Source: Plazaster borealis
Taxonomy: Eukaryota; Echinodermata; Asteroidea; Forcipulatida; Labidiasteridae
DNA length: 64,000 bases
Direction of reading: 5' to 3'
Assembly (NCBI GenBank): GCA_021014325.1
Contig: CM037467.1
Span: 8,457,273 to 8,521,272 of the forward strand
Of the stretch, positions 11,394-23,665 are shown one piece after another (position 1 is the stretch's first letter; each line of letters starts with the position of its first letter). Below the pieces are notes generated by a model. It had not been told where the DNA came from and ran no database searches. It saw only the letters and a program-made list of their open reading frames with translations. Both the position numbers and the translations under genes were made by a program.

Positions 11394-11917
11394 TACGTTG
11401 TCTTTCGCTGTAATCATTTGATGAGTATCTCGAATAAATAAAACCGTGTATTCGGCTTCAACGCAACAGAAAATACATGCATAAAACAAGGTAGCTCGCC
11501 CAAATCGATATCAGAGACTTATTGGAGCCCCAGCTTTTTTCTCGGCCTGTGGGTCTGTTTTAAATTTAACGTAACCATTATTCCAATTGATTAACTGAAA
11601 TGCTATTCTCTTCGAAACAATTGTACCTAACGTGATGGGGAAAGTCAAGCACAAGCAATGTGTGAACGTACACCGTATTAATTATACAAATTCTTATGTG
11701 AAGTTAAATAATTTGAAATCAAAATATAAACCCTGAATTATTTCTAAACAAGAGATTTTATTTTATTTTCCCCTTTAACTCGTAAGTATAGTCTCTGTGT
11801 CTCAACGAAGGAACTACATTCCCCTAGCTCAAATTTAAATATATTATTAAAAGCCAAGCGTGTAACTACAGACACTGTGAGCAAGATTGAAGGCACTTCT
11901 AGACGGTACCATTGCGT
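11394..11917. other. Unassigned DNA
   Basis: The part near 11505-11585 is the diverged counterpart of 7630-7710. Otherwise nothing was recognised. Confidence 0.4.
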
Positions 11918-12286
11918 TTAAAGGCAGGGTATACTTTTGGTAATTACTCCACATGTTAATGACCATAAAATCTGTTTTTAGTAAAGAGCACCGGAGAGCT
12001 GTTGTTGTTATAAAAGAATTGTTAGAATCGACCCTATTTAAAGTAATTTAGTTTTAGAGAAACGAGGTAGTTTTAACCCAACGTTTGAATCTGATAAAGG
12101 CTTTAGGCATGAAGATTTCTCAGACATCTGAAAGTACACAATTCTATGCAACAAGGGTGGTTATTCTGTAACTTCGATAACCAATTGAGCCCAAATTTTA
12201 ACAGGTTTGTTATTTTATGCATATTTTGGAATACATAAAGTGAGGATACTAGTCCTTGACAGTTACCAAAAGTACCCTGCCTTTAA
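11918..12286 (+). mobile_element. TTAA-bounded MITE, type A, best-preserved termini
   Basis: The left end TTAAAGGCAGGGTATACTTT and the right end (TTAAAGGCAGGGTACTTTTG on the minus strand) are near-perfect inverted repeats of about 30 bp. TTAA is present at both outer edges (11918-11921 and 12283-12286). The interior contains the landmark 'ACCAATTGAGCCCAAATTTT' and an internal GCTTTAGGCATGAAG block. The length is 369 bp and there is no reading frame. Confidence 0.85.
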
Positions 12287-13799
12287 CGTATGAACGTGTT
12301 CCAATAGAACGTTTGTCCTTAACTGTCTTGCTTCGCTGCAGCGTTTCCTGTACTTTGTTCTTATTTCAACAAAGACTCCAGCCTTACGAATAATGTATAA
12401 GGATTTCCCCTTAGACACGACACGCATGAATAGCAAAGTAGCAGAATATATTACTATTAATTACGGCACATTGTATTTTAGCAATTCAATTAAAATACCA
12501 CTAGACGTATACAGTGTTGCAGTACCACGTTTAGCCATGCACACCTATTCGTTCATTAGGCCCAGTTGTCACTGAGACAAATGTGTCGGATAGCAACGTG
12601 ATGTATTTTGATTGTCACTTCGGTGATGTGTGTCCGTGCATATGGTCCGTGCAATCGGGGTATAAATTGTAGTGGTGTGTAGGGCCTATATTGTAGATAT
12701 AATATTTGGCGCCTTTTCTACTGTGGATAAGTCATGTGTCATTGATTTTGACTGGAACCGCATAAGCCTGAACCATTAAATTTGCTCTAACCCAAGAAAC
12801 TAGTGCAATGCGTGTATGTGTCACCTGTGCACGTGCCACCATTGTACAATGTACGGATACAAATTACAGATAATAACGGTGGTCTATGTCAATAGAACCA
12901 TTATTTGCTCTCCAAAGTTTATGGGATTATAACGATATCAGTGAAATAGTTCAGCTATGTCTATGTCTTTCAGTTGAATTAATCCCGCGTATGAATTTTC
13001 ATATTGGTGAAGCGAGGCGTGATCAAGCGATGCCACTGTGCCCATGGTCATCGAATGCATATAAAGCATTCCAATTGTTTTGTTTAAAGGCTGTACCTGT
13101 AGTGTTGAATATCTAGAATCAATGTGATACCTGTGCGTCAAGTATACAATCCCGTACAACCTGACTGTAACATCTCGTAACCTATACGCTGTCAAGGCAT
13201 TGTAACGATTTCCCCCTTCTCATTTGGGAACAGAGAAGGTACATGTGCATGCTGATCGATCGTGAGTTAATCAGAGATGAGGTAACGGCTGTCGGTCGGT
13301 TCTGAAAGACAGACACAAATTTGTTGCCTGAGATCTGACTCGGCCAGGTGGTGATGGTTGCATTCTCGCGCACGCTGTGATTATATAAACCACTGCGCAC
13401 ACCTTGCGCAGTTTTGCAGGCCTATGCAGTTGGATGTTATACGCTACGCTTCAGTAGGTGGTGAGATTCTGAAAGGATATCACTGTCAAGCTACATGTGT
13501 ACATTGATGACCTTACCCCAGTTGTGTTTTGTACTTAATACACTCGCCACAAATCCAAAGTTCAAATATTGACCTTTTTTTCGAGCTGGACTATGTAGGT
13601 GGACATTGGTTAGCCCAGGATTTGACCAAACAGTGGGCATTTCATGACCGAAATCCAACACAGTGACCACCGTGTAAGCCCTAGTCGCGGGTTGGTGGCG
13701 GACATCTTACAAGCAACAGTGCACTCACATGTTTAGCAGTTGATGACCTTTTTCATTATCAGCGGATAACTTGGACATTTTTTCTTTACAACCCTCCAG
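12287..13799. other. Intron-like DNA upstream of the candidate microexon
   Basis: No repeat family or coding exon was recognised. The last 50 bases supply a plausible branch point (GGATAAC near 13765) and a pyrimidine tract leading to the acceptor AG at 13798-13799. Minus-strand open frames around 12938-13400 show no family features. Confidence 0.4.
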
Positions 13800-13847
13800 G
13801 CCTTCAGACGACGAGCGACGATGACGAAGTCACGGACAATTCCTCTG
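13800..13847 (+). CDS. Candidate 48-nt cassette microexon
   Basis: A strong acceptor (TTTTTTCTTTACAACCCTCC followed by AG) is followed by exactly 48 nt and then the consensus donor GTAAGT at 13848-13853. Read in phase 1 (first two bases complete a codon) it encodes LQTTSDDDEVTDNSS with no stop. Another frame is stopped at TGA and the third gives a basic peptide. The length is a multiple of three with symmetric 1-1 phase, so inclusion or skipping would keep the frame. The acidic Asp/Thr/Ser-rich peptide looks like a surface linker. The parent gene is not identifiable here and no flanking exon was found. A chance match of splice sites is possible. Confidence 0.45.
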
Positions 13848-13853
13848 GTAAGT

Positions 13854-15712
13854 TAAATAAGCCATATGGTGTGGAGTGTACTCGTTATCTTGTCATTGTA
13901 TGTCCGAGATGTTTGTTGTGCTTTCCAGAAGCTCCCTACTGCATGTATACTATTACCAGTATCTATATGCCATTCATATACTATATATGAATGGCATAAT
14001 TATAAACCGATGTATGATACTTATTGTATACTGTTGCTGTGATTTCGCCAAGTGGTACGAACACTGCATCACTATGTGGGCAAAGGAAATGTACCGCCCG
14101 GCAATTGTTCGAGGGAAAATGTCATGGGCCATTACTGGCTTCCGTTGTCTCCATTTGCCTCATTTGTTCCAGGCGGGGGGGGGGGGGGGTCGACACAATA
14201 CTTTGACATACTTTTCTGATTTGGAAAATTTGCTAAACGGGTAGACATTTCAGTCGTGTTGATGTTAGAAATCATCTGCCTGGGAGTTTCTGGTTAGGGG
14301 GGTAGTGTAGCCAAGAAAACATTTGATCTTCGGATTTTTTTATTTGTTACATTATTTGTTGATTTATTATTATTATTAGGTTTTTTAGTTTTGATTTCTT
14401 CCCCAGCCTTTGCAAGGGAATGTATGCGGAAGTATATGTTACCACAATACAACGAATAAGACGTACAACCTGTGCACAGCCGTGTAGCAACGTGTTAGTA
14501 ATGCACTCATAACAATCGACGCTCACAATTGAACATACATAAAACAAAAACACCTGAAAATTAAAGCAATGCCCCTGTTGTGTTACTCTTCAACAAAGGA
14601 AAAACCACCCGTCAAGGCCTTATTACCGAATTAGATCAACAAGGCGTTGAAACGAACAGAAACAATGATTCCTAATAATGGGTGATAATAATAGGTTTTC
14701 CCGGCCAATTTCAACAAAAATCCATTCGTTTTAACACCCGGCTCATTCAATTTCTTTTCAAAATTAATGCTCCATAGTCAAAAGGAGTAATTCAATTTTA
14801 CCAGTTTATCATTCACTGGTCAAATAAGATCATTCAATTTCACTAGGCTGCAAGATTCATTTTAATTCGTAAAAGCCAGCAGCAAGAGCTGGTCAACCAT
14901 TCAATTCATCAAGTGTAAATTGGTAGTAGAAATTCAACTTAAGAAAGGTCAAAGTGTAGTCTTGAATGACTATAAATGAAATAGAATGACTGGAACGAAT
15001 CTGAATGAGAAAACAAAATCATGGGTGCACGAAAATGAAATTGAATACATTAATAGCTAAAAAGAAACCCGAGTTTGAGTGGATTAGAGGAAAATGTGTT
15101 AATTTGAATGCGTGTTTATGAAAATGAAAGATTTTTTGCTGAAAATGACCGGGAAAATACTAAGATTGGAGGAAAGGAAAATAACGGAGATGTATAACTG
15201 ATATTAACAATGAAAATAAATAATGAAACAAAATAAATAAATAATGAAACAAATATATAAATACACCAACAAAAAAATCAACAACAATATATTAAACAAA
15301 AACAATACTGGTTTGACAAAATAAATTGAGTACGTACTATGTTTCTAAAAACACTCAGATCCCGTTGTTTAAAGTTCTTATTAAAGCTGATCATGCTAAA
15401 TTCAAATATTTAGTTGGGAATATCTTTCAAATTGCATCAGTTGAAAGCCATATCCATGTTCATACTATTATGAACAATTAAGCAAGCTTATGGTCCAGGG
15501 GTTATAAATTCGGATGGTCGGGGGTGCAACTCCCATCAGAAGAATAAAATGATACAATCCTCCGTGACTCAGGAAAGTATATAGGATGAGTGTGCAATAC
15601 ACTAGCTTGATGGGGTTGTGCCGTTTTAAATCAAGAAGGTAGAATTAAATCACGCAGATTCATAAAACACCAGACGTTTGGGTGGCCACATTGGTATATA
15701 ATGCAAGAAAAT
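13854..15712. other. Intron-like DNA with short repeats
   Basis: Contains a G homopolymer near 14175-14188 and an AT-rich stretch at 15190-15330. Near 15485-15545 there is a tRNA-head-like segment (GGTCCAGGGGTTATAAATTC, then GTGCAACTCCC) that may be SINE debris. No coding exon was recognised. Confidence 0.4.
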
Positions 15713-15854
15713 GCGGACGTGGTTTCAACTCCCATCACAGGTGTGCGTTGAGTACATCCCGCATACCTTGGTCATTTAAAATAATAGTGCAGGACAAGGC
15801 GGACGTGGTTTCAACTCTCATCACAGGTGTGCATTGAATACGTCCCGCATACCT
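15713..15854 (+). repeat. Two direct repeats of about 56 bp
   Basis: The units at 15713-15768 and 15799-15854 both run from GCGGACGTGGTTTCAACT through ATCACAGGTGTGC to CCCGCATACC. The TTTCAACTCCCATCAC core resembles a decayed B box, so the units may come from tRNA-derived SINE ends. Confidence 0.75.
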
Positions 15855-15906
15855 CATAGCAGTAATTGCATAATGATGTTGTTTCGTTTTGTTGTATTTT
15901 TGTTTA

Positions 15907-16080
15907 TGTTTGTTTGTTTGTTTGTTTGGTTGGTTGGTTGGTTGGTTGGTTGGTTGGTTGGTTGATTGGTTGGTTGGTTGGTTGGTTGGTTGTTGGTTGG
16001 TTGGTTGGTTGGTTGGCTGGTTGGTTGGTTGGTTGGTTGGTTGGTTGGTTGGTTGGTTGGTTGGTTGGTTGGTTGGTTGG
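15907..16080. repeat. Long TTTG/GGTT tetranucleotide tract
   Basis: A short (TTTG)n run passes into an almost pure (GGTT)n tract of about 150 bp with rare GATT, GTT and GGCT interruptions. Open reading frames through it encode only [12 protein letters not shown] or NQPT-type repeats and are not genes. Confidence 0.97.
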
Positions 16081-16329
16081 AGTTAATAACCTGAGTTTCC
16101 TCTCCCACTACAGGAATAGATGCTCTAGTCACCCACTCCAACCTTTGTTAATGCATACATTCACCAGAAACTCTTTTGAATTTGTTTTAAATAGCATGTA
16201 CTTGGCTTGTCCCCTGCATTGTATCCGATGAAGTAGTTGTTGCTACCGTACGAAAGATCATGCAGTATTTGTATGTAATTAGTTAGTCTTTAAAGTGCTA
16301 ACACTAACTTCCTTGTTTTATATATCAAA

Positions 16330-16470
16330 CTAACATGGCTATCTCTATCGTAAATACTACGACATTGGTTATCAATGGTTTGGAATGTGGATGGTCTTGT
16401 GTTCAAATCCCACCACGGTTGACTGTGGATTTGTGTGTCGTCCCCGTCCCCCCGTGACAAAGTAAATTAG
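16330..16470 (+). mobile_element. tRNA-head-like SINE fragment
   Basis: CATGGCTATCTCTATCGTAA followed by TGTGTTCAAATCCCACCACG has the order of A box and B box (GTTCAAATCCC) and is followed by GACTGTGGATTTGTGTG. No clear 3' tail is visible. Confidence 0.35.
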
Positions 16471-18922
16471 TATAGAATACATTACAACGAATCGACGGAG
16501 GGCAAGTTTAGGTATCTTCCTGTAGAAGAGTTGCACTGTCTTATACGATATCACCACGTAGCAACTGCTAACTAGTATTGGCCCAAAACTCCACTCCTAT
16601 TTGCCGTGAGGGAGACACAAATGACGGCATGACCTCTGCTATGCGGAGGTGTGTGGAAAAAACATCTCTGGGCTCTAAATGAATGAAATATATCCCTCGA
16701 GGCACATCAAGTCATTTCATTAAGAGTCGGCCCCAGAGTTGGACCAAATAGCAGCAATAGGATATTAACATAACACGTTGCCTTCCCTGATGTAAGACTG
16801 ATGAGATCAATGCAAATGTCATTATGCCGTACATTGTGTACACATCGTTAGGGCAGTAAGTGTTGATTGTCTAAAACACAGATGCTCTCTATAACTACAA
16901 GTATTAAGGTTTACCCCCCTTGCCCCGTTTTTTAGATTTTTGTGCTAGTGTTTTTTGTTCTTCCTTTGTATACTGTGTTTATATGGGCCAGACAGCTCGT
17001 AGTAGTAAGTGTATGGTTGTTGAAACACCAGTGATGTAACAAACCGACGTTTCGATCAGAGTCCCTGATCGTCTTCAGAAGAAAAGTCGGTGTCTGGGTG
17101 CATGCTTCAGTTCCTTGCTATAGCGCCAAAATAAACCGCATTGTATAAACATAATGAGGTTTAAGGTGGCGCACGCTCACGTTTAAACTATTTTGTGTGT
17201 AGTTGTCACTTCTCATTTGATCACAAAACAACGCCAGGTAGGCCTACCTTAGGAAGCATCCTGCCTTGCTTTTACAATCAAGCACCGCTGTGAAATTGAT
17301 AATATGACCCGAGGTACTATCTGCTGAGAGGCTTAGGAAATTTTAGACCGGATACAATCTGGCAGGAAAACACCTTGTGCCGATTTTGTATCCCCCCGTT
17401 CTTGTTTGTTTTATTTGTTTTATTTGTACAATTAATCTCAACATAAAAATCAAGAAGGAACAAAATATATATTGGACGTGAAATTTCCCCCGTACCACAT
17501 CGACAAATCGATTTCGTATTTTCGTATCGATTTCGATTTCGTATATGAGGCTGCAGTCTCATGTGGCTTTTTCTTCTTCAACATATCTATTCATGTTTAT
17601 ACATTTTACCAACATACTTTGAAAGGTAGGGTCACACAATAGTAATGAATTAAAAAAAAAAAAATGTAAAATTTTTATCCGAAAGCTTACTTTGTACAGA
17701 CCATAATATATTGTAAATGTGATGTAATCGCAGTATTTTTTTATTTATTTGTTTAATTGCACTTGAAGGGTTTCAAACACATTGGCATTTTACAACGTTT
17801 TAACATGGGGTTAGTGACTGTAATCCCCCCTCATTTCATAGGACTCTTTGAAAAATGAGTGGGTCACAAAACTGAAATTGACCTTGCAGCCCCCTTTAAT
17901 GCACTAGTCTATATAACTTGTTTGGTAATTCTGTGTCCCATTATTGATGTTCACTGGGTATCAATTAATCGAATTGCATATAACGCGGCCTTTATTATAT
18001 GTGGCTTTTTACACTGCTAATAAATTTGACTAATAAAATAAGACATTGCGGAATTATGACAGTTGAACCATACGGAAGCCCTTCGGTGTCGAGCATATTT
18101 GTTTGACTAAAGGGGTAAAGAAATAAGCTACCCCACGGCACTGATAGGCTTCCGTAGCATAGCCATAACCAATGTGATTATGACATCCCCCTTTTACCTG
18201 AACAAGAAAAAGAAAAAAACGTATATTGATGGGATATGATACGAATCTGATAAGACTTGGTTCGTGCTTGGTAATCATCCTAGCCCCGTGAGCTCCCTGC
18301 GAGCATCCCGTCAAGGTGTTTAGATCGTCGGAACCAGGTTATGTTATCTCATTACATGACGGGGGCAGTGTGTCGTAACTTCAGGGGTGAGGTTCCATGG
18401 GATATGCATTGGGTATGTGTCGTCCCTCCCCGAGGGATTCTGTTCTGATTAGGTTTCAACAATCGCTTGGAAGCAAGTTTATGAATTTGTCATAATCCTG
18501 ACTATCAAAGGAATAATTAGTCAGGGATGGGCCATCGAATAGAGCAAGGAGGTGGGCTGCTTGACCCGCATTGACATTTAAAAACCAAATTACTTTGTAA
18601 TATCAGTTGCATTCTAAACATGTTTGTTCCAGTCGTTCATTTGTTTAGAAGGTAAGAAATATTGACAACTCATAGTAGGATTTGTAAACACATTCAGCAC
18701 ACTTTTTGTTCAATAAACATCAGTAGACTTCCATTCGAAGACCTCTTGTTGTAAAACTAAGTTGAGTACAGATAGTCACTTTATGAAATGTCTTTATTTG
18801 AAAGGCTCTCTGTTGATTAATTGGGAAAAATGAAGTGTGTTTTTCCTCGTTGGTAAAATTGTTTCGTTAAAAGATTCAGTTATTTTGACGTTTACGTTTA
18901 ATAACCATGCAGTGTTAATATT
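16471..18922. other. Mostly unassigned DNA
   Basis: Apart from the hairpin at 17035-17100 no feature was recognised. A short AT-rich plain region occurs at 17640-18010. Short open frames on the minus strand (17317-17562, 18054-18314) have no family features. Confidence 0.4.
17035..17100 (-). repeat. GACGTTTCG hairpin motif, Penelope-like or ribozyme-like
   Basis: On the minus strand CTGAAGAC is followed by a perfect 6-bp stem (GATCAG and CTGATC) and then GAAACG. The outer ACCGAC and GTCGGT also pair. Similar CTGA..stem..GAAACG arrangements occur at 21170-21205, 32335-32375 and 62208-62255. Hammerhead ribozymes of Penelope-like elements have the core CTGANGA-stem-GAAA, but here an extra base follows the CTGANGA part, so the assignment is tentative. 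Confidence 0.4.
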
Positions 18923-19195
18923 ACATTGTCTTAACCACACCATACACACCAATTAGCTCATATGCCATGGTATCCTAAGCTGGACCATGCCACACGTCCT
19001 AGATGGGGTGTCAATCAACATGGGACAGTGATTAGGTTAGAAGGTGGCAGGACAAAACTCTACCAGCATCCTTTGTGTACACAATCGGTATGTCAATATT
19101 GTCATTGGTAGCTGAAACCACATTATAAAACTTAATTGGGCTAATTAAGCAAACAAATAAAGCTTAAATTACCCCAGGCAATACCTGGACATGTC
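18923..19195 (+). repeat. Dispersed repeat D, copy 1 of 3
   Basis: Shares with 48563-48851 an ordered series: ATTGTCTTAAC, CACACC, ATGCCATGGTATCC, GCTGGACCATGCCACACGTC, GGGGTGTCAATCAACA, CAGGACAAAACTCT, AATCGGTATGTCAAT, AAGCAAACAAATAA and AATACCTGGACAT. A shorter third copy is at 48896-49066. The origin is unknown. It has no open frame. Confidence 0.75.
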
Positions 19196-20544
19196 ATCAG
19201 CGACGTCCCCATTGGTTTTGTACACGAAAACGAAACGAGGACGTGCTCGCTCTGTCAAACACATGGATAGACACGCTCACACACACACACAACAAAAATC
19301 CTTCGCTTGGGGGTTTTAACAAAACAATCTCAAGAAAAAACTTTCTCCTTTCTCAATTCCTGACAAATCGTTCCCTCCTTGTGCATGCTTAAATCCTCCA
19401 TTATCCGCTGGTTTTGTTTACCAACCCTTTCCATTTTTGTCCAGACATTGATTGTTTGTTCGTTTAGACCTCAGCCTTGACTTCATTGTGCGATATTGTC
19501 GTATCTGTCCTTTCAGTAGATTTCGTATGTTCTGTTTCGTACATTCAGTTTATTCAAAGGCAAGCTGGTGCAAGTCTTCGTTTATCCAATATCTTGCCAC
19601 CATGTGTATACTCGAGTCTGTCGTCTTGTTCACGCCTGTTGTGCAAAACTTTGTGAATTGCGTGTGGAAGTAAAAATGTTCGTAGTTTAATTGAACTACC
19701 GGTCTTTTGAATGTGTCAATCATGTGTAGTTGAGACGATACCGTCCTTAGGATTAAATACGTGTCTGGCAAGCGAAAGTAATAAAGTAAAGATAAGTCGA
19801 AGGACTTCAATTAATTTTGCCATCACTTTGAACGATTCTTCAGAGGAGTACATTCCTTCAGGTGACGTGAAGTGTGTTACTTTTGCAATTAAGTGAGCAA
19901 CAACATTTTCTTTCAATGTAAATGCCATGTTTGCGGTGTCCGGAGGTCCGATACGGGGCTGTGTGGATTAAGGTTTATTCCGGTAGCTTATGACGACTCT
20001 CCAACGATTGTAATCACTTATTAAGCACAGGCTCGTTGAGTGTTGCTCTTATCAAATAGTCAAATCTAGACGAAAACACGCAATCTGTAGAGCGGCGCAC
20101 CTGCTGAATTAGTGAAAACTCAGTGACTTTTCTTGGCCACCGATATACAAATGTTGCTCGATACATCCATTCACTCACTGCGAGTGTGCAATCGAATTTG
20201 GGTGCAGAGATAAGCTGTGTTAGTATTAGAAAAGATATTGTTAATTAACAGTAAAGCATCGTTACATTGCATAAGCACCATGTATTTGCACCTACTTCGA
20301 TGTTAGTGCAGTCGTATGTGGTTTCGTTGTAGCCTATGTCACTTCACTGCAGGAGAAAAGCCTTTTCACAAATTCTCCCTTTTAACTCTATCCTGAGTTG
20401 TCTGTTGCCAAGCAATGCCCCTATGTTCTTAGTTCATATCTCCATCGTCTGTTGTGTCTCCCTCTTCTTCTTGTTCGGTTTCGATGAGTCCCATCGGTTG
20501 TTTTGCATGCCAACCTGTTTGTGTACCTCTCTGATATAAATGTT
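19196..20544. other. Unassigned, comparatively non-repetitive DNA
   Basis: Contains a (CA)n microsatellite near 19273-19290. Short open frames at 19452-19928 and 20336-20539 show no family features. No exon was recognised. Confidence 0.4.
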
Positions 20545-20850
20545 CACAGATTTGCACATAAATTAAGTGGTGGTATAAAGATGGCATCTTGGAAAATATC
20601 CCTTGAAGTATTTTGCTTTGAATGCTATAGTTGTTGAGAAATGAGTAAAACAATTAGTTTTGATTTCGGGATTCCAAAACCTGATGTTTGAAAACAGTGA
20701 AAATTTATGTTTTTTGCACTGTTTTCTTGTGACTCCAATGACTGATTGGGCTAAAACTTTCTCAGGTTTGTTATATTATGTTTGTGTTGGGTCACATACA
20801 GTGTGGATAATGTTTTCCTTGAGCTTTAATGGTCTTTATAGTACCTATCC
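20545..20850 (+). mobile_element. TTAA-family MITE, type C copy
   Basis: Contains the type C landmarks AAAATATCCCTTGAAGTATT, AATGCTATAGTTGTTGAGAA, TTTTCTTGTGACTCCAATGA and CTGATTGGGCTAAAACTTTC. These are shared with 40320-40640 and, less completely, with 40080-40305 and 44270-44530. The last two landmarks correspond in position to the GACCAATTGAGCCCAAATTT block of type A, which supports a common origin. Its terminal repeats are eroded. Confidence 0.65.
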
Positions 20851-23302
20851 TGCACTCATGATTTTAAACGTGGTTTGACTGTAACCAAACAGAGACCAGA
20901 CGAACCAACATTATGGGCCCAATTTCATAGAACTGATTAAGTTTCTGGTAAGCATAACAAGCAGGATACTAGTTACATATAGTACGTGAAATGGTATACT
21001 AGTTGAGTTGGTAACTTTATTCTGGTAAGCAAAATTTTCTTGTGCTTATACCTAATTTGTGTGCTTAAGCATGGCTCTGTTTTCCATCGTTGTGAATGAT
21101 AGTTGTTATGCTGTGCAAAGGGAACCAGGCGGAAATGTGCGATGACAGTAGGTCATGTAATCTTTTTTCCTGAAGACACTGCAGAGATCACTGATCGAAA
21201 CGTCGGGAACTCACCCACCTACGATTCACAAAAAAAACGACACATCGAGTGTTATCTCGTCTATGACGAACTTCCATTAACAAATGCTTTCATGTAGTAA
21301 ATTACATGTCTTTTCAATGATATCTTGCCCATAGTTTTTACCTCCCACCTATTTGTTTCACCCACTTATTTCACCGAATATGGCCCTGGCTCCAAGAACA
21401 TTCGATTGGTTTATCTCCAACGTTCCGACAACAAACAACTGTGATCAATTCTCCTGGCGACGCCTTAAAGGAAATGGAAAAAGGGGTTTATAATTAAATA
21501 TGACTTCTTTTCATGCATTCCTAACCTTTAAACCGAATTAAACTGTGTGATAATTATACCCTGCGTAAATTCAAAGTCGCTCATGCGCACATCTCCAGTT
21601 TGTCTTCAATTTTAGAAGACGCAAAAGTGGGAAGGGTGAGATTTGACTTGCAAAAGCTCTTTAAGTTAAAGTGTGGCGGACAACACCTTTAGATAATGTG
21701 ATGAATGATGTTAAATCCAAAATATCAAACTCCCGCGACTTGTTTATGTTTATTAAACGCTCTATGTGTGTAGATTGTGAACTTGATAAATTAATTATTA
21801 TGCGCGTCCATTGCATAGATGTTTTGAACAACCAGTGAGGTTTTTCATTAAACCCAAAGTAGGTCAAGGTAATAAATAACAATTCTGAGAAGAAGAATGT
21901 GTATTTGGCTTTTGCCGAGACGCTTAATTGAGGAGGAAATGGATCTGTGCTCTCTGAACACTCCATAGAGTCTTAAATCGCATCTGTACATCTAGGTGTA
22001 CGTCCAATAATCACTCCAGGAAAACATGCGAAATACGGAGTAATAAATGCCAAACGGCTTGGAGACGCTTCCAATATTTATCGGTTCCGGTAATTTACGT
22101 TCCCTTATTCCGATAAAGCTGTAAATCAGACAGTTTCACCACCCAAAACAACTCTTAATTTTGCACTCGTACTAAAAGCAATATTCCCCTCCTAACATTC
22201 ACGATCAAACACGCGTCCTGAAATAATGCTGCGGTTTTGTCGTTATATGACTTCGAAACAAATAAAATACCCATTTCCCTTGATTAAAATGTTGTCTGGG
22301 GAAATTGCAGATATTCTGAAGTTGTGTATTTCGATGTGTTATGTCGATTGTGACGATCCGAAGTAAACAAAAATTGAAAAGAAGCAAGCGGTTTTCTTGT
22401 CATAAGATTCAGCATACACTAACAGAGCAATCGTGAGTGCCGTGAAAAGTATATAGCGAAGACTCGTCAGTCTTTTTGAATTCCAAACCTTATGTGAAAT
22501 TATTTCAGTACGTTCGGCGAAGCTGTTGTAAATATACCCTCAAGGTCGAAATCCACGCAGGACTTTATTTTTTTTCTTTAGCTCTCGGTACAGGTTTTCC
22601 GTTAAACTTGACGCTCAAAATTTATTAGATTTTCAGTTGATTGAGATATTCATCAGGGGGCCCAGGCAAGGCGTGGCGGTCTATTTCATCATTCGGCGAA
22701 GATTCATAGAATGTCTTTGCTCGTAATGTGTTTAATTGTTGGCTGACATGGCGGCTGCGAACCTTGAAAAGTGATTAGTGCTTCTTTGAAGAGAACGTGA
22801 GTCTCGGGTATAACACTGGTCCATATCGCACAAGCGCCATCAGGGCGACGCAGTCCCCAGACTATATCCCAACGCTCGAAGGTTCCAATATTTACTCCCC
22901 GCAACATCCAAGATATTATTACAAATAATAGTCTGTGCATTTCCCCAAATTGTTGTTTACATCTAAGCGACTTCTTTACATGCCCAGCCATTGCCTGAGA
23001 AGATTTGAGCCGTAGTTTTCTTTGTTTAGTTAATTATGTTTTAATTAGTGACAAAACAGATTGCTCCAGTTATCGGAGGGTATGATCTTTGAAGGTCTTT
23101 ATTTGACATGGGATAGTGCACGAAGTCATATGACTGCAAAACATGTTTCCGCCCTCACGAAAAAAATAATAATAATCTGGGACATGAACCCCCCCCCCCC
23201 CCCTCTTAGATATATTGAATGACCCAGTCTAAGATATCAAGGACTTTGGTCCCATAGGTCATTACACTTTTGAGAAACTGGCGAAATAAACAAAATGTGT
23301 CA
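20851..23302. other. Mostly unassigned, comparatively non-repetitive DNA
   Basis: Contains the GAAACG motif at about 21195. From about 21340 to 22990 I see no member of the window's repeat families, which is unusual here and would suit conserved non-coding DNA. A 95-codon minus-strand open frame (22704-22991) resembles nothing I know. A C homopolymer lies near 23190-23203. Confidence 0.4.
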
Positions 23303-23515
23303 TGAGTCTTGGGAAACCGAGTGCAGTTAAAAAACAATTCAAGCTGTCAAGATGTGCGCCATGCTGTAGATTACATGTAACTATATATGCCATGTTTTAT
23401 AGCATTGCTTCAAAATCAGCGCGTAATGATGGTTGCCAGAGTTGCTTGGACTCGGATTTCAGACAGAATGCTTTCTGCGGCGATCATCAGCATTGGACAT
23501 GCAGTCAGAATTGAA
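23303..23515 (+). repeat. Dispersed repeat F, copy 1 of 2
   Basis: Shares ordered blocks with 60313-60515: GGGAAACCGAGTGCAGTTAA, TCAAGCTGTCAAGATG, GCTGTAGATTACATGTAAC, AAAATCAGCGCG, ATGATGGTTGCC and TGGACTCGGATTTC. The class is unknown. Confidence 0.7.
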
Positions 23516-23665
23516 TCTGATAACGGGTCCAAGAAAATAATGGGTCAGGTTGACCCGAAAAGTGGTTGAAAATTGCGGGGTTTTTTACCCTGATTTTGCG
23601 TCAGTATGACTCATTTCTTGGTAATTTTGACACATTCCGGGTCGGCCTGACCCTGTAGTAGAAAG
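23516..23665. mobile_element. GGGTCA/TGACCC element, diverged copy
   Basis: Repeated self-complementary GGGTCA and TGACCC words (AATGGGTCAGGTTGACCC, GGTCGGCCTGACCC, CAGTATGACTCATTT) match the vocabulary of the 27040-27690 element. No clear unit repetition is present. Confidence 0.5.

Noticed and set aside
15854..16231. Frames encoding GWLV or NQPT repeats
   Set aside because: They are translations of the GGTT tetranucleotide tract.
17035..17100. A definite hammerhead ribozyme
   Set aside because: The outer strands pair with each other instead of forming separate helices I and III, and an extra base follows the CTGAAGA core, so only a resemblance is reported.
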